64,000 bases of DNA. It comes from Panax quinquefolius (taxonomy: Eukaryota; Streptophyta; Magnoliopsida; Apiales; Araliaceae). The position numbers and the translations under genes were made by a program. Numbering within the stretch: the stretch's first letter is position 1; every line of letters begins with the position of its first letter. The notes beneath the pieces are model-generated. The model worked only from the letters and a program-made list of their open reading frames with translations, made no database searches and had not been told where the DNA came from. Shown piece after piece: positions 1 to 11,679 of this stretch. The stretch spans positions 77,781,571 to 77,845,570 of the forward strand of contig CM035153.1 in the NCBI GenBank assembly GCA_020205615.1, written 5' to 3'.

Positions 1-506
1 AAACGTTTGTGAATGTTCAACGCTCGTTTCTTCATTCTAAGTCGGAATTCCGTCATTCTCGAGTCCACAACTCTATAATGCCAAATAAGACTTGTCTCCA
101 TTGAAAACGAATGTTTCCAAGCTCAAAATAAAAATTTGACTTCCATTCAAAGAATTTTACGAATTCGACGATTATCGTCCAAACTCGTGAATTCCGCCTT
201 ATCTTCATTTCTTAAGACTTGTTCTTCGCTTCAAATGGATTCAATCCATCATATTAACATCTTGACATACATACTTCATTAACTTATAAACATGATAAGT
301 TATTACTTGTTCTTTTGTGAGTTTATAACTTATAAAAGTATAAACTACTTATGACTTCCTTTCTCATGACTTATTATAGATTAAATCTTTTAACCACCAT
401 TCTTGCTTCTTATTATCATACAATCTTATTAAAGTAAACATATGAGAAGTTCATCTAAGTTCCTCATGAGTTCATAACTTAATTAAATTTGAATTACTTA
501 TTCATG
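1..506 (-). mobile_element. LTR of Tekay-like element Y, distal piece
   Basis: The reverse complement of this stretch matches the middle of the Z LTRs (around 1900–2250 and 10400–10700), including the conserved stretch around the 'ccaatggagacaagtc' motif. It is a minus-strand copy of a related but clearly diverged LTR. It stops exactly at the ACTTA target duplication of element Z and resumes at 12324, so Z inserted into this LTR. The window edge cuts it on the left, so I cannot tell whether Y was a solo LTR or part of a full element. No coding sequence is seen. Confidence 0.85.
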
Positions 507-511
507 ACTTA
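507..511. repeat. Target-site duplication of Z, left copy
   Basis: ACTTA sits directly before the TGTAAC start of the left LTR and is repeated exactly at 12319–12323 after the right LTR. Five base pairs is the usual duplication length for plant Ty3/gypsy integrases. Confidence 0.9.
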
Positions 512-3273
512 TGTAACTAATTTAGAAATTTGGATTTTATTGTAAAATGATTTTATTAAATTAAATAATAATAAAATCATATTTTAGGTGATATTAAGAT
601 GGTTGTTGTTCTATAACCTATTGATGTTGGAATGTAGTAGTATTTGAGCTACGTGAAGGAATTAAAGTGTTTGAATTTCTAAGACGAAAATAAAAGTTTT
701 TGAGAAATTTTTCGAAAACACTATTCATCGATATTTGTTCGAAATTATTTTTGAATTCCGAGAAATACGATGATGATAGAATATTAAGGTAAGACTTAAT
801 TATGTAATAATAATCTAGTTATGGAAAACGTAATGTTTCGCTTATGGACTTAAATTAAAAATGTAAGGAAAGTGAAGAATTAATGCATTAAGAGATAATC
901 GTATGATATGTGAGTATTAGACGAGAAAAGAAAACGAGTATAATACTTGGGTATTATACGAGTTTGTATGAAGGAAGAAATATCGTATATTATGAAGTAG
1001 TATACGAAGTATAATACGATTATGATACATAAACTATAAGTATATGTATTAAGTAATGAAAATGGACTTGGAAAATTGATTATAATTGGTACAAGCCCAA
1101 ATGAATTAAGGGTTAAGGCCCAAGCTAGATTCCATGAGTTGTCTAACCCATGGGGAAACCCATAGTGATATGATTAATGTGAGTGGTGATCAAGATAAGT
1201 GATAACCAAGATAAATGGTGATCAAGTAAATAAAGTAATGGCCAAGTTAGGTGAGTAATGACCAAGAAAAGGATAGGATTTGTGTTGATCAAGTTATGAA
1301 TAGTAAGGAGGTGGTTTAGTGTATTGACTAAAGTGCCCTAAACCTTGCAAGTTCTATAAATAGTGAAGGTTGGCAAGTCATTTGCTAGTTGTTCAAATAA
1401 TCTAAACACTCTCTGTCAAAGTGCTTAATTGTTAGGGCGAGTAAGTTGTAATAAGCTACTTAAATAAGAAGAAGAAAGAAGCTATTTATCAAGAACTTCT
1501 AAAGTAAGATCCTCTTCTCCAATTTTCTTCTATCTCTAACATGATAGGTTGATAAGAAAAGTTTGGATTAAGGAACATGAATGATAAAAAGTAAGAAGTT
1601 TGTGTAAGTAATGAACTTAAGCCATATAAGTTGGTAATAAGTCATTTAAGCTAGCATAAGTTATAAACTTATGTGAAGGAATTATGAAACTATAATGAGT
1701 TTTGCATTATAAGGAATATGGAAGTAAATGAACTTTTATGATCATATGTATCAAGTATACACAAGTAAAGCTATATGATGAGAACATATATGTTTGATGA
1801 TTAAGAAACTTTAATCATCATAAGTTATGAATGATAAGTTCATAAATAATTTATAAATTTATCAAGTTATAAGCTTATGAAGAAATAAGTCAAAGTCCAA
1901 CTATGAGTATAAGTTGTTGGAATAAGTAGGTTAATATGTTCACATGATGAATGAAATTAATTTGTAATGTTGAACAAGTCATAAGAATGAAGATTTCTTA
2001 GGAAATCGCATACGATTAGGCGATAATCGTCGAATTCGTTAAATTTCGGAATGGAATTCAAATTTTGAGTTTGAGATCGGAAATGTTATTTTCCAATGGA
2101 GACAAGTCATGTTCATCATTTAAGAATTGCGGACTCAAAAATGAGCGTAATTTCGACTTAGAACGAAGAATGAAGCACCTAACGTTCACTTAACGTTTAT
2201 CGTTTACGTTAAAATGAACCAATGGGTGAATTTTTAGCAAACAAAGTCAAATAGATGAAATTCTTACATGAACACATAGATTACGTAATTTGTGAACCAT
2301 AGGCTTTTGAACGAGCCAATTCGGACTTATAACGAAAGAGGTATGCGTCCGGGAAGTTCACAAAAATTCAAAGACTGAAAATTTTTTCGGTGCACAGAGT
2401 CAGCCATGGCCAACCCTAGACCAATTAGTCATGCCAGCAACGCCATGAAGCGGACTATGTCACACCTTTGAAATTGCACCATGGCGTGGCCCAAGAAGCA
2501 AGGACTCGCTCCATAGCGCCAAGTCCGGGGCCATCCCACTGTTAACTCGCGCCACACATGAGATGCGAGAGGTATAAAGCTAGCACCACGGTAGCCAGTC
2601 TTTGACAAATGATAGTGAAGAATAGTTGTGAATGTACATACGTTTAATGGATGTAGTGTTGATCAACATAGAGTACAATAAAGTGATCACCTAGAAGTGC
2701 TAAGTAATAATCTGCCACTTACGGACTTAGTTCCGGGTTGTCCTTTTAAAGAAAGAATGAATACTCGATGTCTTTGATAGGAGTGAATGTTTTCTTGAAT
2801 ATTATTCATTGTGAAACATTTTGAAAGAAAGATGAAGTGCTATTTTGAATTATCAATAGTAATTCATAACTAATGTTCAATTATCGAAGATATACGATTC
2901 ATATGTATCATCAATCATGTTGTTATTGAAATTGTTATACTTCTTTGAACTAGTTATGCTCACTCTTGCTTGAACCATATGAATACAGCTAAGACTGAAC
3001 GTCCCGAAGGATCAAATAAGGATAAAGGAAAAGCTAAGGCAAATTATTAAGCTGTCTTGTAATGGTATAGGTCTATTGTTGTAATGTAATGAATATTATG
3101 ACAAAGAACCTTTGTAATGAGGTATAGAACACAGGAAATGTAAATATTACCTTTAATATATAGGCGTTATGTTCGTTCTTTCGAGACTATTCAACTAAAT
3201 GAATGTATGAATGTTTGTATAGTATAGCACCATCCATCCGGGTTGGAAGATACCCGGATTTGGGGGCGCTACA
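512..3273 (+). repeat. Left (5') LTR of Z
   Basis: 2762 bp, starting TGTAAC and ending GGGGGCGCTACA just before the primer site. It aligns nearly end to end with 8960–12318 but lacks a 591-bp segment present there (11089–11679) and 10 bp of a GC-rich palindrome (10856–10869). It has a TATA box at 1354 and a GC-rich tract at about 2400–2580 inside otherwise AT-rich sequence. Confidence 0.95.
1354..1363 (+). promoter_or_regulatory. TATA box in left LTR of Z
   Basis: CTATAAATAG is a canonical plant TATA element. The same box is at 9804–9813 in the right LTR and, inverted, at 12595–12604 in LTR Y. The transcription start is expected about 30 bp downstream, which would mark the U3/R boundary. Confidence 0.75.
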
Positions 3274-3276
3274 AGT

Positions 3277-3288
3277 TGGTATCAAAGC
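3277..3288 (+). other. Primer-binding site of Z (tRNA-iMet type)
   Basis: TGGTATCAAAGC lies 3 bp after the LTR end. It differs at one base from TGGTATCAGAGC, the common plant PBS complementary to the 3' end of initiator methionine tRNA. Confidence 0.9.
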
Positions 3289-3593
3289 TTCAGGTTATGA
3301 AACTTAAGGTGGATTAGAACCTTAAGTCATAACCTTAATAAAGATGTAAAAGTTGAAAGATAACCTTATAAAAAAATGCATTATATTATGTTATGTGTTT
3401 ATATTATTTTACTAACGTATACTAATCAAACTATATTGTTTTATTGTAGATGTCATGAGAAAATGATATGTATAGAAATATACATGTAGTGAGTGAGGAT
3501 TCGATTAATCGGGTAGAGATACTACCCAATCGTAGTAGCGATTGAGCAGAGGTGGTAGTAATAGAGTGCGGAGACTCGGACGATTTAGGCTAT

Positions 3594-4072
3594 ATGTCTA
3601 TTTTCGATGGCATGCTAGAGGAGGAGGTGGACGTGATGTCCTTTGACCGGAGTTCCACCTACGTAAGAATTGACTACTAAAGAGTCAATGAAGTCACTAT
3701 TTATATCGAGTATTGGATAGGAATGTCCATTACTGCCAAGAGGTGAAGGAATTGGAAGAGGAACTCCAAGCTGTCCGTGAGGACAAGACTAGCATGGAGG
3801 GTATGTGGGAAGAAGAGCACGATGATAAAATTCTAGTTAAGGACAAGGTCCGAGAACTAAAATATGAAGTCTTTGAGCTCAAGTAGGAGCTAAAGACTAA
3901 ACAACAGAAGTTGGAGAGGATGTCCTATATACGTAGGAGTTCTCACGTGGACTTCCAACAGCAAGTAGCTGGTTATCTAGTGGAAGTAAGGCATACTCGA
4001 CATACCATTAGTCGAGATGTCATAGCTGGTTTGGCTAAGAAAGATTTCGAGAATGCCATTCTACAGATGTAA
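3594..4072 (+). pseudogene. Upstream ORF of Z, coiled-coil protein, unassigned
   Basis: Between the primer site and gag there is a reading frame that is not gag. From 3722 to the TAA at 4070–4072 there are 116 codons interrupted only by one TAG (3884–3886), which looks like a C-to-T change in a CAG codon. The translation is rich in Glu, Lys and Leu with heptad spacing (for example VKELEEELQAVRED and VRELKYEVFELK), so a coiled coil is likely. An upstream piece starting at ATG 3594 (MSIFDGMLEEE…) ends at a stop near 3678 and probably joined it before a frameshift. Extra ORFs upstream of gag are known in some plant Ty3/gypsy lineages. I do not recognise this one and assign no function. Confidence 0.5.
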
Positions 4073-4382
4073 TCTAGCAATAACTAGAGTAGATTAGATA
4101 TGTAAATATTATGTATCTCAGTAGTGATGTAAAACCCTTTTCAGTATATCAAGGGTGGTCTTTTGTAAATCCCAATTTTTGGAAAGTAATGGCGGGATGG
4201 TAATGTAATCAGCTAAGACTGAGTAATGTAAACAATGTAGTATTACACTACAAGATAAGAATCCGTATAAGTCTCTTTTATGGAACATATTGAGTAATGA
4301 GGATGAGTTATTGTTTTATCGCAAATAATAACTAATCAACAAGAAGAAAGTAATAATGATGTGTTATTTTCTTAACAGCAAA
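4073..4382 (+). other. Z leader between upstream ORF and gag
   Basis: About 310 bp of AT-rich leader with no reading frame or repeat that I recognise. It ends at the ATG at 4383 that I take as the gag start. Confidence 0.5.
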
Positions 4383-5470
4383 ATGCCGCCAAGAAGGAGA
4401 CAACGAAATCAAGACGATAATGTTAACCAACCGGAGGGTGGTCCGGTTATTCCAATGTAAGAGTTCGTTAATCTTTAAACGGCTACATTTAATAGGACGG
4501 GGGCTAATGTACCCGTAATTCCTGGAGTAGTACGAGCTACAACTTTTAAGGACTTTAAAAGTGTAGGTCCGCCGGAGTTCAAAGGAACTACGGACCCTAT
4601 AGAAGCCCAGACTTGGGTAAAAGAAATTGAGAAAGCATTTGTTATAGCAAATGTTGAGGAGGGTCAAAAGGTTGCCTTTGCAACCTATTTGATGAAAGGA
4701 GAGGCTAACTTCTGGTGGTAGGCAAACCAGGCTAGGGCCGATATAGGAAACCTAACGTGGGAAAGGTTTAAGGAGATTTTCTTTGAGAACTATTTTCCCA
4801 CGAGTATGCAAGGGATAATGGAAATGAGGTTTCTGGAATTAAAACAAGGGGATATGACAGTTCCCCAGTATGCTGCCAAGTTTAATGAACTGACACGATT
4901 TGCTCCACACCAAGTGGACACTGAAGTGAGGAAGGCTAGGAGATTTGACCAGGCTTGAAACCACGGCTCTATAGCCGGATCTCGGTGTTTCAAAGTACTT
5001 CCTTTGGAACCATATTAGAAAAGGCAATAATTAGAGAAGGTGGAATCTGCTCTCTCACCAAGACCACAAAGATAAGAAAAATAAGAGTAAAGTTGATGGG
5101 GAATCAAGACCAAAGGAGCAGTGCCAGTAGTGGCGATTTCGAGAAAAGAAAGGGCTTTAACTCGGGAATACCGGAGTAAAGCAAGGGGATTCCAAAGAAG
5201 GATGGAGGCCTATAAAACCTGCAGGAAGACTCACTTAGGAGTCTGTCTCAAAGGAAAGACCGTATGTTATAATTATGGACAAGAAGGGCACATTTCGCCT
5301 AACTGTCCCAATCCAAAGAAAAACCACGGATGTTTTGTATATGGATCAGCTGACCACATAGCGAAGAGTTGCCCGAAGAAGGGTATGGAAGGAAATAAGG
5401 GCACTAATAGCGGTAAGTTGGCTATTAGTGGTCTAGCTCAGTCAGGTAGATCAATGGCCCGCACTTTTTA
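4383..5470 (+). pseudogene. gag: Z gag: capsid and two zinc knuckles, broken
   Basis: Gag builds the virus-like particle and binds the RNA. The frame from ATG 4383 begins MPPRRRQRN and meets a stop after about 25 codons. The retrotransposon gag domain then runs from about 4560 to 4930 (PPEFKGTTDP, AFATYLMKGEANFW, LKQGDMTVPQYAAKFNEL). An in-frame TAG near 4719 replaces the second Trp of the usual WW pair. Another frameshift precedes the nucleocapsid part at 5121–5471, which holds two knuckles, CYNYGQEGHISPNC and CFVYGSADHIAKSC. In both, the second Cys of the CCHC set is Tyr, which should weaken zinc binding. At least three disruptions make it non-coding today. Confidence 0.85.
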
Positions 5471-5990
5471 ATATGACGGTCCAAGATGTGGTGGCATCGG
5501 GGATGTAGTTATGGTATTATTCGATCAATAACATAAATGCATACGTCTTTATTTGATTCGGTGCTACTTGTTCGTTTTATAGCATGTGATTTTGCTAGAC
5601 GACTAGGATTACTTCCAAAAGTTGCATATACCTTTGAACATTAAGGTAGCAAACAAAGAGGTAATCCCTGTTGAAAGTATTCATAGGTGTTGTTTGTGTA
5701 GATGTACGTGGTTGTAAGTTATCGGTGAGACTTAATACCGATAAAGTTAGGGAGAATTCGATGTGATTCTTGGAATGGATTGGTTGATTAACCATGGAGC
5801 CATTATAGATTGCCAAAAGAAATGTGTGAGCATCAGACGCGTTGAAACAACCTCCTGTAGTATTTTACGGTAATAAATCGTCGGGGCGTTCGTGTTGTCT
5901 TACGATGACACAAACTAGAAAACTTTTAAGGAAGTGGTGTATAGGTTATCTGTGCCATGTTGTTGATACTCAGCATGTGGGGGCAACCAT
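5471..5990 (+). pseudogene. Z protease region, broken
   Basis: The aspartic protease that would cleave Gag-Pol. The active-site region is at about 5545–5590 (LFDS, then a one-base shift within the usual GAT.S). The C-terminal VILGMDWLINHGAIIDC stretch is at about 5761–5815. Frameshifts separate these parts. The protease lies between the zinc knuckles and RT, the normal Ty3/gypsy position. Confidence 0.75.
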
Positions 5991-6965
5991 GGAACAAATA
6001 CCTATAGTAAACGAATTCATGGATGTATTTCCAAGTGAGTTACCGGGTTTACCACCGGATCAGGAGATCGAATTCATAATAGACATTGTGCTAGGAGCGG
6101 AACTAGTCTCAAAGGCACCGTATCGTATGGAGCCTGTGGAAATGAAGGAGCTAATGGTTCGATTATACGAACTATTGGATAGGAAGTACATTCATCCTAG
6201 TGTTTCCCAATGGGTGCACCAGTATTGTTTGTCAAGAAGAAAGATGGATCGTTAAGGCTTTGTATCAACTATCGAGAGTTGAACAAGTTAACAATAAAGA
6301 ATAAATACCCATTGCCCAAGATCGATGATCTCTTTGATCAGTTAAAAGGGTCAAAGTATTTTTCTAAAATAGATTTACGGACAGGGTATCACCAGTTGAA
6401 GGTTAGGAAGGAGGATGTACTAAAAACGGCATTCAGAACTCGTTATGGTCATTACGAGTTTCTGGTGATGTCATTTGGGTTGACAAATGCACCAGCTGCA
6501 TTTATGGATATGATGAACAGAGTGTTCAAACTATATTTGGACAAGTTCGTCATTATGTTTATCGATGATATTCTAGTCTATTCTAAGACGCCAGAAGATC
6601 AAGCTGAACATTTAAGATTAGTGTTGGAGACACTAAGAAAGGGGAAGTTATATGCCAAATTCACTAAGTGTGAATTTTGGCTGGAGAAAGTACAGTTTTT
6701 AGGTTATGTCATTGATCACGAAGGGATTTCAGTGGATCCAAATAAGGGTAAAGAAGCGGTGATGAACTGGGAACAACCTAAAATGCCAACCGAGGTGCGG
6801 AGTTTCCTAGGGTTAGCGGGATACTATCGAAGATTTATCCAAGATTTTTCGAAGATAGCTACCCCATTGACTAACTTGACAAGGAAGACGGTGAAATACA
6901 TATGGACGGATAAATGTGATGAGAGTTTTCAAGAACTGAAGAAAAGATTAAGCGAAGCGCTTGTA
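5991..6965 (+). pseudogene. Z reverse transcriptase, core frame mostly open
   Basis: RT copies the element RNA into cDNA. The N-terminal part (EFMDVFPSELPGLPPD, about 6012–6250) is in another frame from the main open stretch, which runs 6210–7211. That stretch contains [44 protein letters not shown], the catalytic FIDD box at 6558–6569, [16 protein letters not shown], and the thumb [14 protein letters not shown]. All landmark motifs of a Ty3/gypsy RT are present. One frameshift near 6210–6250 separates the finger region from the catalytic core. Confidence 0.93.
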
Positions 6966-7345
6966 TTATCATTGCCGGATGACACAGGAAATTTCGTAGT
7001 TTATAGCGATGCTTCAGATAGAGGACTTGGTTGCGTGCTCATGCAAAGATGGCAAAGTCATTCACAGTATGCATCACGGCGATTAAAGGATTATGAGAAA
7101 GTTTATCCTACTCATTATCCGGAACTAGCCACGATAGTATTTGCCCTAAAGATATGGCGACATTATCTTTATGGGGAGAAAATGAGATATATACGGACCA
7201 AAAGATTCTAAAGTATATCTTCACCAAGTAGGAGTTGAATATGAGGCGAGAGAAGATGGCTAGAGTTGATAAAGGATTACGATTGTGAAATCTCAGATCA
7301 TCCGGGAAAGCTAATGTAGTTGCCAACGCCTTAAGTAGGAAAGGG
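6966..7345 (+). pseudogene. Z RNase H, frameshifted
   Basis: RNase H removes the RNA strand during reverse transcription. It begins in frame with RT ([16 protein letters not shown], about 6996–7045, with the first catalytic Asp). The [11 protein letters not shown] segment follows and is then frameshifted at about 7185, so the rest (a CEIS-like segment, then HPGKANVVANAL at about 7297–7335) is in other frames. The ALSRK-type end marks the junction to integrase. Confidence 0.85.
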
Positions 7346-8600
7346 TCGGGAAGGTTGTCTATGTTAACTACTCAACATGAGTTAATAATGAGATGGCTAG
7401 AATGGAGATAGAGTTGAAGATGCCGAGTGAATCGGGACAGATACTCTTTATGATGGAGATGCAATCTACAATCGTAAAAAAGAGTAAAGGAGGTACAACT
7501 CAAATCGATGAGTGTAACCAAATGAGAGAGCGGCTAACCGATAAAGAAGATACTAAATATAGTCTTGATAATGAAGGATTATTAAGATTTGAAGGAAGAA
7601 TTTGGGTTCCGAGGAGACGGAATTAAAAGAGCAAGTGTTAAAAGAAGTTTCATAGTTCACTTGTGACTCGATACATCCCGGTAGCACTAAGATGTATCAA
7701 GACCTTCGACGAGTTTTTGGTGGCCAAACTTCAAGAGAGAAATATCGAGTATGTGAGTAGGTGCTTGACTTGTCAAAAGTTAAGGTCGAACATCAAAGAC
7801 CTAGTGGCTTGTTCGTTATACCATGGAGATTCCATAATGGAAGTGGGAGCATATCTCGATGGATTTTGTGGTGGGACTTCCAACAACGGCAAAAGGGTAC
7901 GATTCTATTTGGGTAATAGTTGATGATTAACTAAATCGGCTCACTTCTTACCGATTAGGGTCAAGTATAACTTAGACCAGTTAGTTAAACTCTATATCAA
8001 GGAAATTATTTCCAGACATGGAGTACCAGTATCGATTGTGTCAGATCGTGATCCACGATTCACATCGAACTTCTGGAGAAGTTTGCAAGAACAGTTGGGA
8101 ACACAGTTGAAATTAAGCACAGCTTATCATCCACAAACTGATGGGCAGAGCGAGAGAACAATTCAGACGTTAGAAGACATGTTGAGGTCTTCAAGGCCAT
8201 GGATTTTAAGGGTAGTTGGGATGATCATCTACCACTAGTAGAATTTTTGCATATAATAATGCTTATCATGTAAGCATAGGTATGCCGCTTTTATGAAGCT
8301 TTGACGGAAGAAGGTGTAGAACACCATTGTGTTGGGATAAGGTGGGAGAACGCCGGATGCTAGGACCGTAATTGGTGCAAGAAATAGTGGATGTGGTTAA
8401 GTTAATTCGGATGCGCGTCTTGTTTTCACTCAAGACAGATGTAAGAAGAAGTATGCGGACTCGCATAGATTAAACCGAGAGTTTGAAGTAGGTTCAGATG
8501 TGTTTCTAAAGGTATCTCCCCGAAAGGAAAGATACTCTTTGGAAAGAAAGGAAAGTTAAGTCCAAGGTTTATAGGACCTTTTGAAGTATTAAAAGCGGGT
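7346..8600 (+). pseudogene. Z integrase (zinc-binding, catalytic core, GPF), broken
   Basis: Integrase inserts the cDNA. The HHCC zinc region is at about 7640–7790 (EYVSRCLTCQKL). The catalytic core follows, with the first Asp at about 7858 (LDGFCGGT in the shifted frame), the second in [12 protein letters not shown] (about 8041) and the Glu in [15 protein letters not shown] (about 8139–8185). A GPFEV module near 8574–8590 is the usual Ty3/gypsy integrase tail. Frameshifts at about 7920, 8190 and 8290 split it. Confidence 0.88.
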
Positions 8601-8910
8601 AGGAGAGGTAGCGTATATGATAGCATTACCTCCGCATCTAGAAAGAATACATAACGTGTTTCACGATCTCGTATTACGTCCCAGTATAAGCCGGACTATA
8701 AGCACATAATTGAGTATGAGCCGATTCATATCGAGAAGGATTTATCATATGAAGAATCGCCGATTCAAATCATTGATAGAAAAGAGCAAGTTTCGAGGAA
8801 CAAAGTAATACCATCAAGAAAGGTATTATGGAAAAACCATGATGTTTGAAGAAGCAACGTGGGAATTAGAAGAAAAGATGAAGAAAAAATTTCCTCATCT
8901 ATTTGAGTAG
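8601..8910 (+). pseudogene. Z integrase C-terminal chromodomain
   Basis: Follows the GPF module and ends at TAG 8908–8910. Recognisable pieces in two frames are HIEKDLSYEESPIQIIDRKEQ (about 8730–8790), VIPSRKVLWKNHDV (about 8808–8848) and EEATWELEEKMKKKFPHLFE (about 8849–8907). Chromodomains of this type are thought to steer plant chromoviruses into heterochromatin. The pattern is that of the Tekay/Del group. A one-base shift lies near 8848. Confidence 0.88.
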
Positions 8911-8946
8911 AAGTAAAAGACAAGATTTCGGGGATGTAATCTTTAT

Positions 8947-8959
8947 AAAGGGGGAAGAA
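8947..8959 (+). other. Polypurine tract of Z
   Basis: AAAGGGGGAAGAA ends immediately before the TGTAAC of the right LTR, the expected primer for plus-strand DNA synthesis. Confidence 0.9.
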
Positions 8960-9803
8960 TGTAACGATCGAGAAATTTGGATTTTATTGTAAAATGATTT
9001 TATTAAATTAAATAATAATAAAATCATATTTGAGGTGATATCAAGATGGTTGTTGTTCTATAACCTATTGATGTTGGAATGTCGTAGTATTTGAGCTACA
9101 TGAAGGAATTAAAGTGTTTGAATTTCTAAGACGAAAATAAAAGTTTTCCGAGAAATTTTTCAAAAACACTATTCATCGGTATTTGTTCGGAAATTATTTT
9201 TGAATTTTCGAGAAATACGTGATGATAGAATATTAAGGTAAGACGGATTATGTAATAATAATCTAGTTATGGAAAACGTAATGTTTCGCTTGCGGACTTA
9301 AATTAAGAATGTAAGGAAAGTGAAGAATTAATGCGTTAAGAGATAATCGTATGATATATGAGTATTGTTTGAGGAAAGAAAACGAGTATAATATGGGGTA
9401 TTATACGAGTTTGTATGAAGGAAGAAATATCATATATTATGAAGTAGTATACTGAGTATATAATACAATGATGATACATAAACTATAAGTATATGTATTA
9501 AGTAATGAAAATGGACTTGGAAGATTGATTATAATTTGTATAAGCCCAAATGAATTAAGGGTTAAGGCCCAAGCTAGATTCCATGAGTTGTCTAACCCAT
9601 GGGGGCAACCCATAGTGATATGATTAATGTGAGTGGTGATCAAGATAAGTGATAACCAAGATAAGTGGTGATCAAGTAAATAAAGTAATGGCCAAGTTAG
9701 GTGAGTAATGACCAAGCAAAGGATAGGATTTGTGTTGATCAAGTTATGAATAGTAAGGAGGTGGTTTAGTGTATTGACTAAATTTCCCTAAACCTTGCAA
9801 GTT

Positions 9804-9813
9804 CTATAAATAG
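9804..9813 (+). promoter_or_regulatory. TATA box in right LTR of Z
   Basis: CTATAAATAG, same position and flanks as the left-LTR box at 1354. Confidence 0.7.
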
Positions 9814-10855
9814 TGAAGGTTGGCAAGTCATTTGCTAGTTGTTCAAATAATCTAAACACTCTCTCTCAAAGTGCTTAATTGTTAGGGTGAGTAAGTTGTA
9901 ATAAGCTACCTACATAAGAAGAAGAAGGAAGCTATTTATCAAGAACTTCTAAAGTAAGATCCTCTTCTCCAATTATCTTCTATCTCTAACATGATAGGTT
10001 GATAAGAAAAGTTTGGATTAAGGAACATGAATGATAAAAAGTAAGAAGTATGTGTAAGTAATGAACTTAAGCCATATAAGTTGGTAATAAGTCATTTAAG
10101 CTAGCATAAGTTATAAACTTATGTGAAGGAATTATGAAATTATAATGAGTTTTGCAATATAAGGAATATGGAAGTAAATGAACTTTTATGATCATATGTA
10201 TCAAGTATACATAAGTAAAGCTATATTATGAGAGCATATATGTATGATGTTTAAGAAACTTTAATTGTCATAAGTTATGAATGATAAGTTCATAAATAAT
10301 TTATAAATTTATCAAGTTATAAGTTTTATGAAGAAATAAGTCAAAGTCCAACCATGAGTATAAGTTGTTGGAATAAGTAGGTTAATATGTTCACATGATG
10401 AATGAAATTCATTTGTAATGTTGAACAAGTCATAAGAAAGAAGATTTTTCAGAAATCGCACGATTAGACGATAATCGTCGAATTCGTAAAATTCTGGAAT
10501 GGAAGTCAAATTTTGGGTTTGAGCTCGAAATGTTATTTTCCAATGGAGACAAGTCATGTTCCTTATTTAAGAGTCATGGACTCAAAAATGAGTGAATTCG
10601 ACTTAGAACGAAGAAACGAGCTACCGAACATTCATTTAACGTTTATCGTTTACGTTAAAAATGAACCAATAGGTGAATTTTTAGGAACCAAAGTCAAATA
10701 GATGAAATTAATGCATGAACACGTAGATTACGTAATTTGTGAACCATAGGCTTTTGAACGAGCCAATTCGGACTTATAACGAAAGAGGTATGCGTCCGGG
10801 AAGTTCACAAAAATTCAAAGACTGAAATTTTTTTCTGGTGCACAGAGTCAGCCAT

Positions 10856-10869
10856 GGCGCCGCGGCGCC
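10856..10869. repeat. GC-rich palindrome in Z right LTR
   Basis: GGCGCCGCGGCGCC is a perfect 14-bp palindrome in a GC-rich tract (about 10845–11040) inside AT-rich LTR sequence. The left LTR has only CATGGCCAACC at this place, so about 10 bp differ between the two LTRs. Confidence 0.8.
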
Positions 10870-11088
10870 AACCCTAGACCAATTAGTCACGCCGCAGCAC
10901 CATGAACGGACTATATCACACTCGAAATTGGCACCGCAAGCATGGCTCGAAGAAAGAAGGACTCGCGCCACGGCGCCAAGTCCGTGGCCATATCCCATCG
11001 TTAATCGGCGCCAGAAGCGCGAGATGAGTATAAAGCTAGCACCTACGTACCGATCTTTGACAAATGATAGTGAAGAATAGTTGTGAAT

Positions 11089-11679
11089 ATAAAGCAAGAA
11101 AGGGTTATTAGGTTGAGTTAAACCTACCTTAAGAAACCTAAAATAACATTGCTAAAGCATTGTTAAACCTTAAGAGTAATGTGTAAAGAGTGGTAATAAC
11201 CTATCCATCTATGAATGCAAATAGAATGATGAAATCAGAATGAAAAGTAATCAAGTCTAATATACAAATTAGATTGAGATGAAGGGTAAGATATAGTCAG
11301 ATACATACTTGATTATGTGTGACCTAATGTAAGGCATTATGTGATCATGTATTGTAGAGACTTGAAAGACTTGAACGTAAAGTAAATTACATCGTAGCAG
11401 ATGCTTAAGGTAAGTATTCTAACTCTTGTCTCAGTTTAATCTGAACAAGTTTTTGAAGTTCATGTATCCTTACGCATGAATTGAAGTATAATGAAGTTAA
11501 AGCCAGTTCCTTTGGCTAGTCTTAACATATTGAGTGGATTGTTGATAATCTATTCATCTGTTATCAAATGCTATTATCTTTTGTCAATTACTTGATATGG
11601 TTTTCAAAAGAAGACCGAAATGTTAAACAAATGTTTTGTCGGTAAAAACGAAGCACGTGAGGTTGACAAATGATTAAAT
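11089..11679 (+). repeat. 591-bp segment present only in the right LTR of Z
   Basis: The left LTR runs GTGAAT directly into GTACATACG. The right LTR has 591 extra bases between these points. The breakpoints share the dinucleotide AT, and TGACAAATGAT occurs both about 30 bp before the segment and near its right end. This fits a small-homology deletion in the left LTR better than an insertion, but the direction is not proved. No ORF is visible in it. Confidence 0.8.

Noticed and set aside
8266..8626. Two minus-strand frames of 66 codons in Z
   Set aside because: They are antisense to the integrase region, whose sense frames carry real motifs.
10774..11097. Overlapping frames of 107 and 80 codons in the Z right LTR
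   Set aside because: They cover the GC-rich LTR tract, are on opposite strands, and do not survive in the left LTR.
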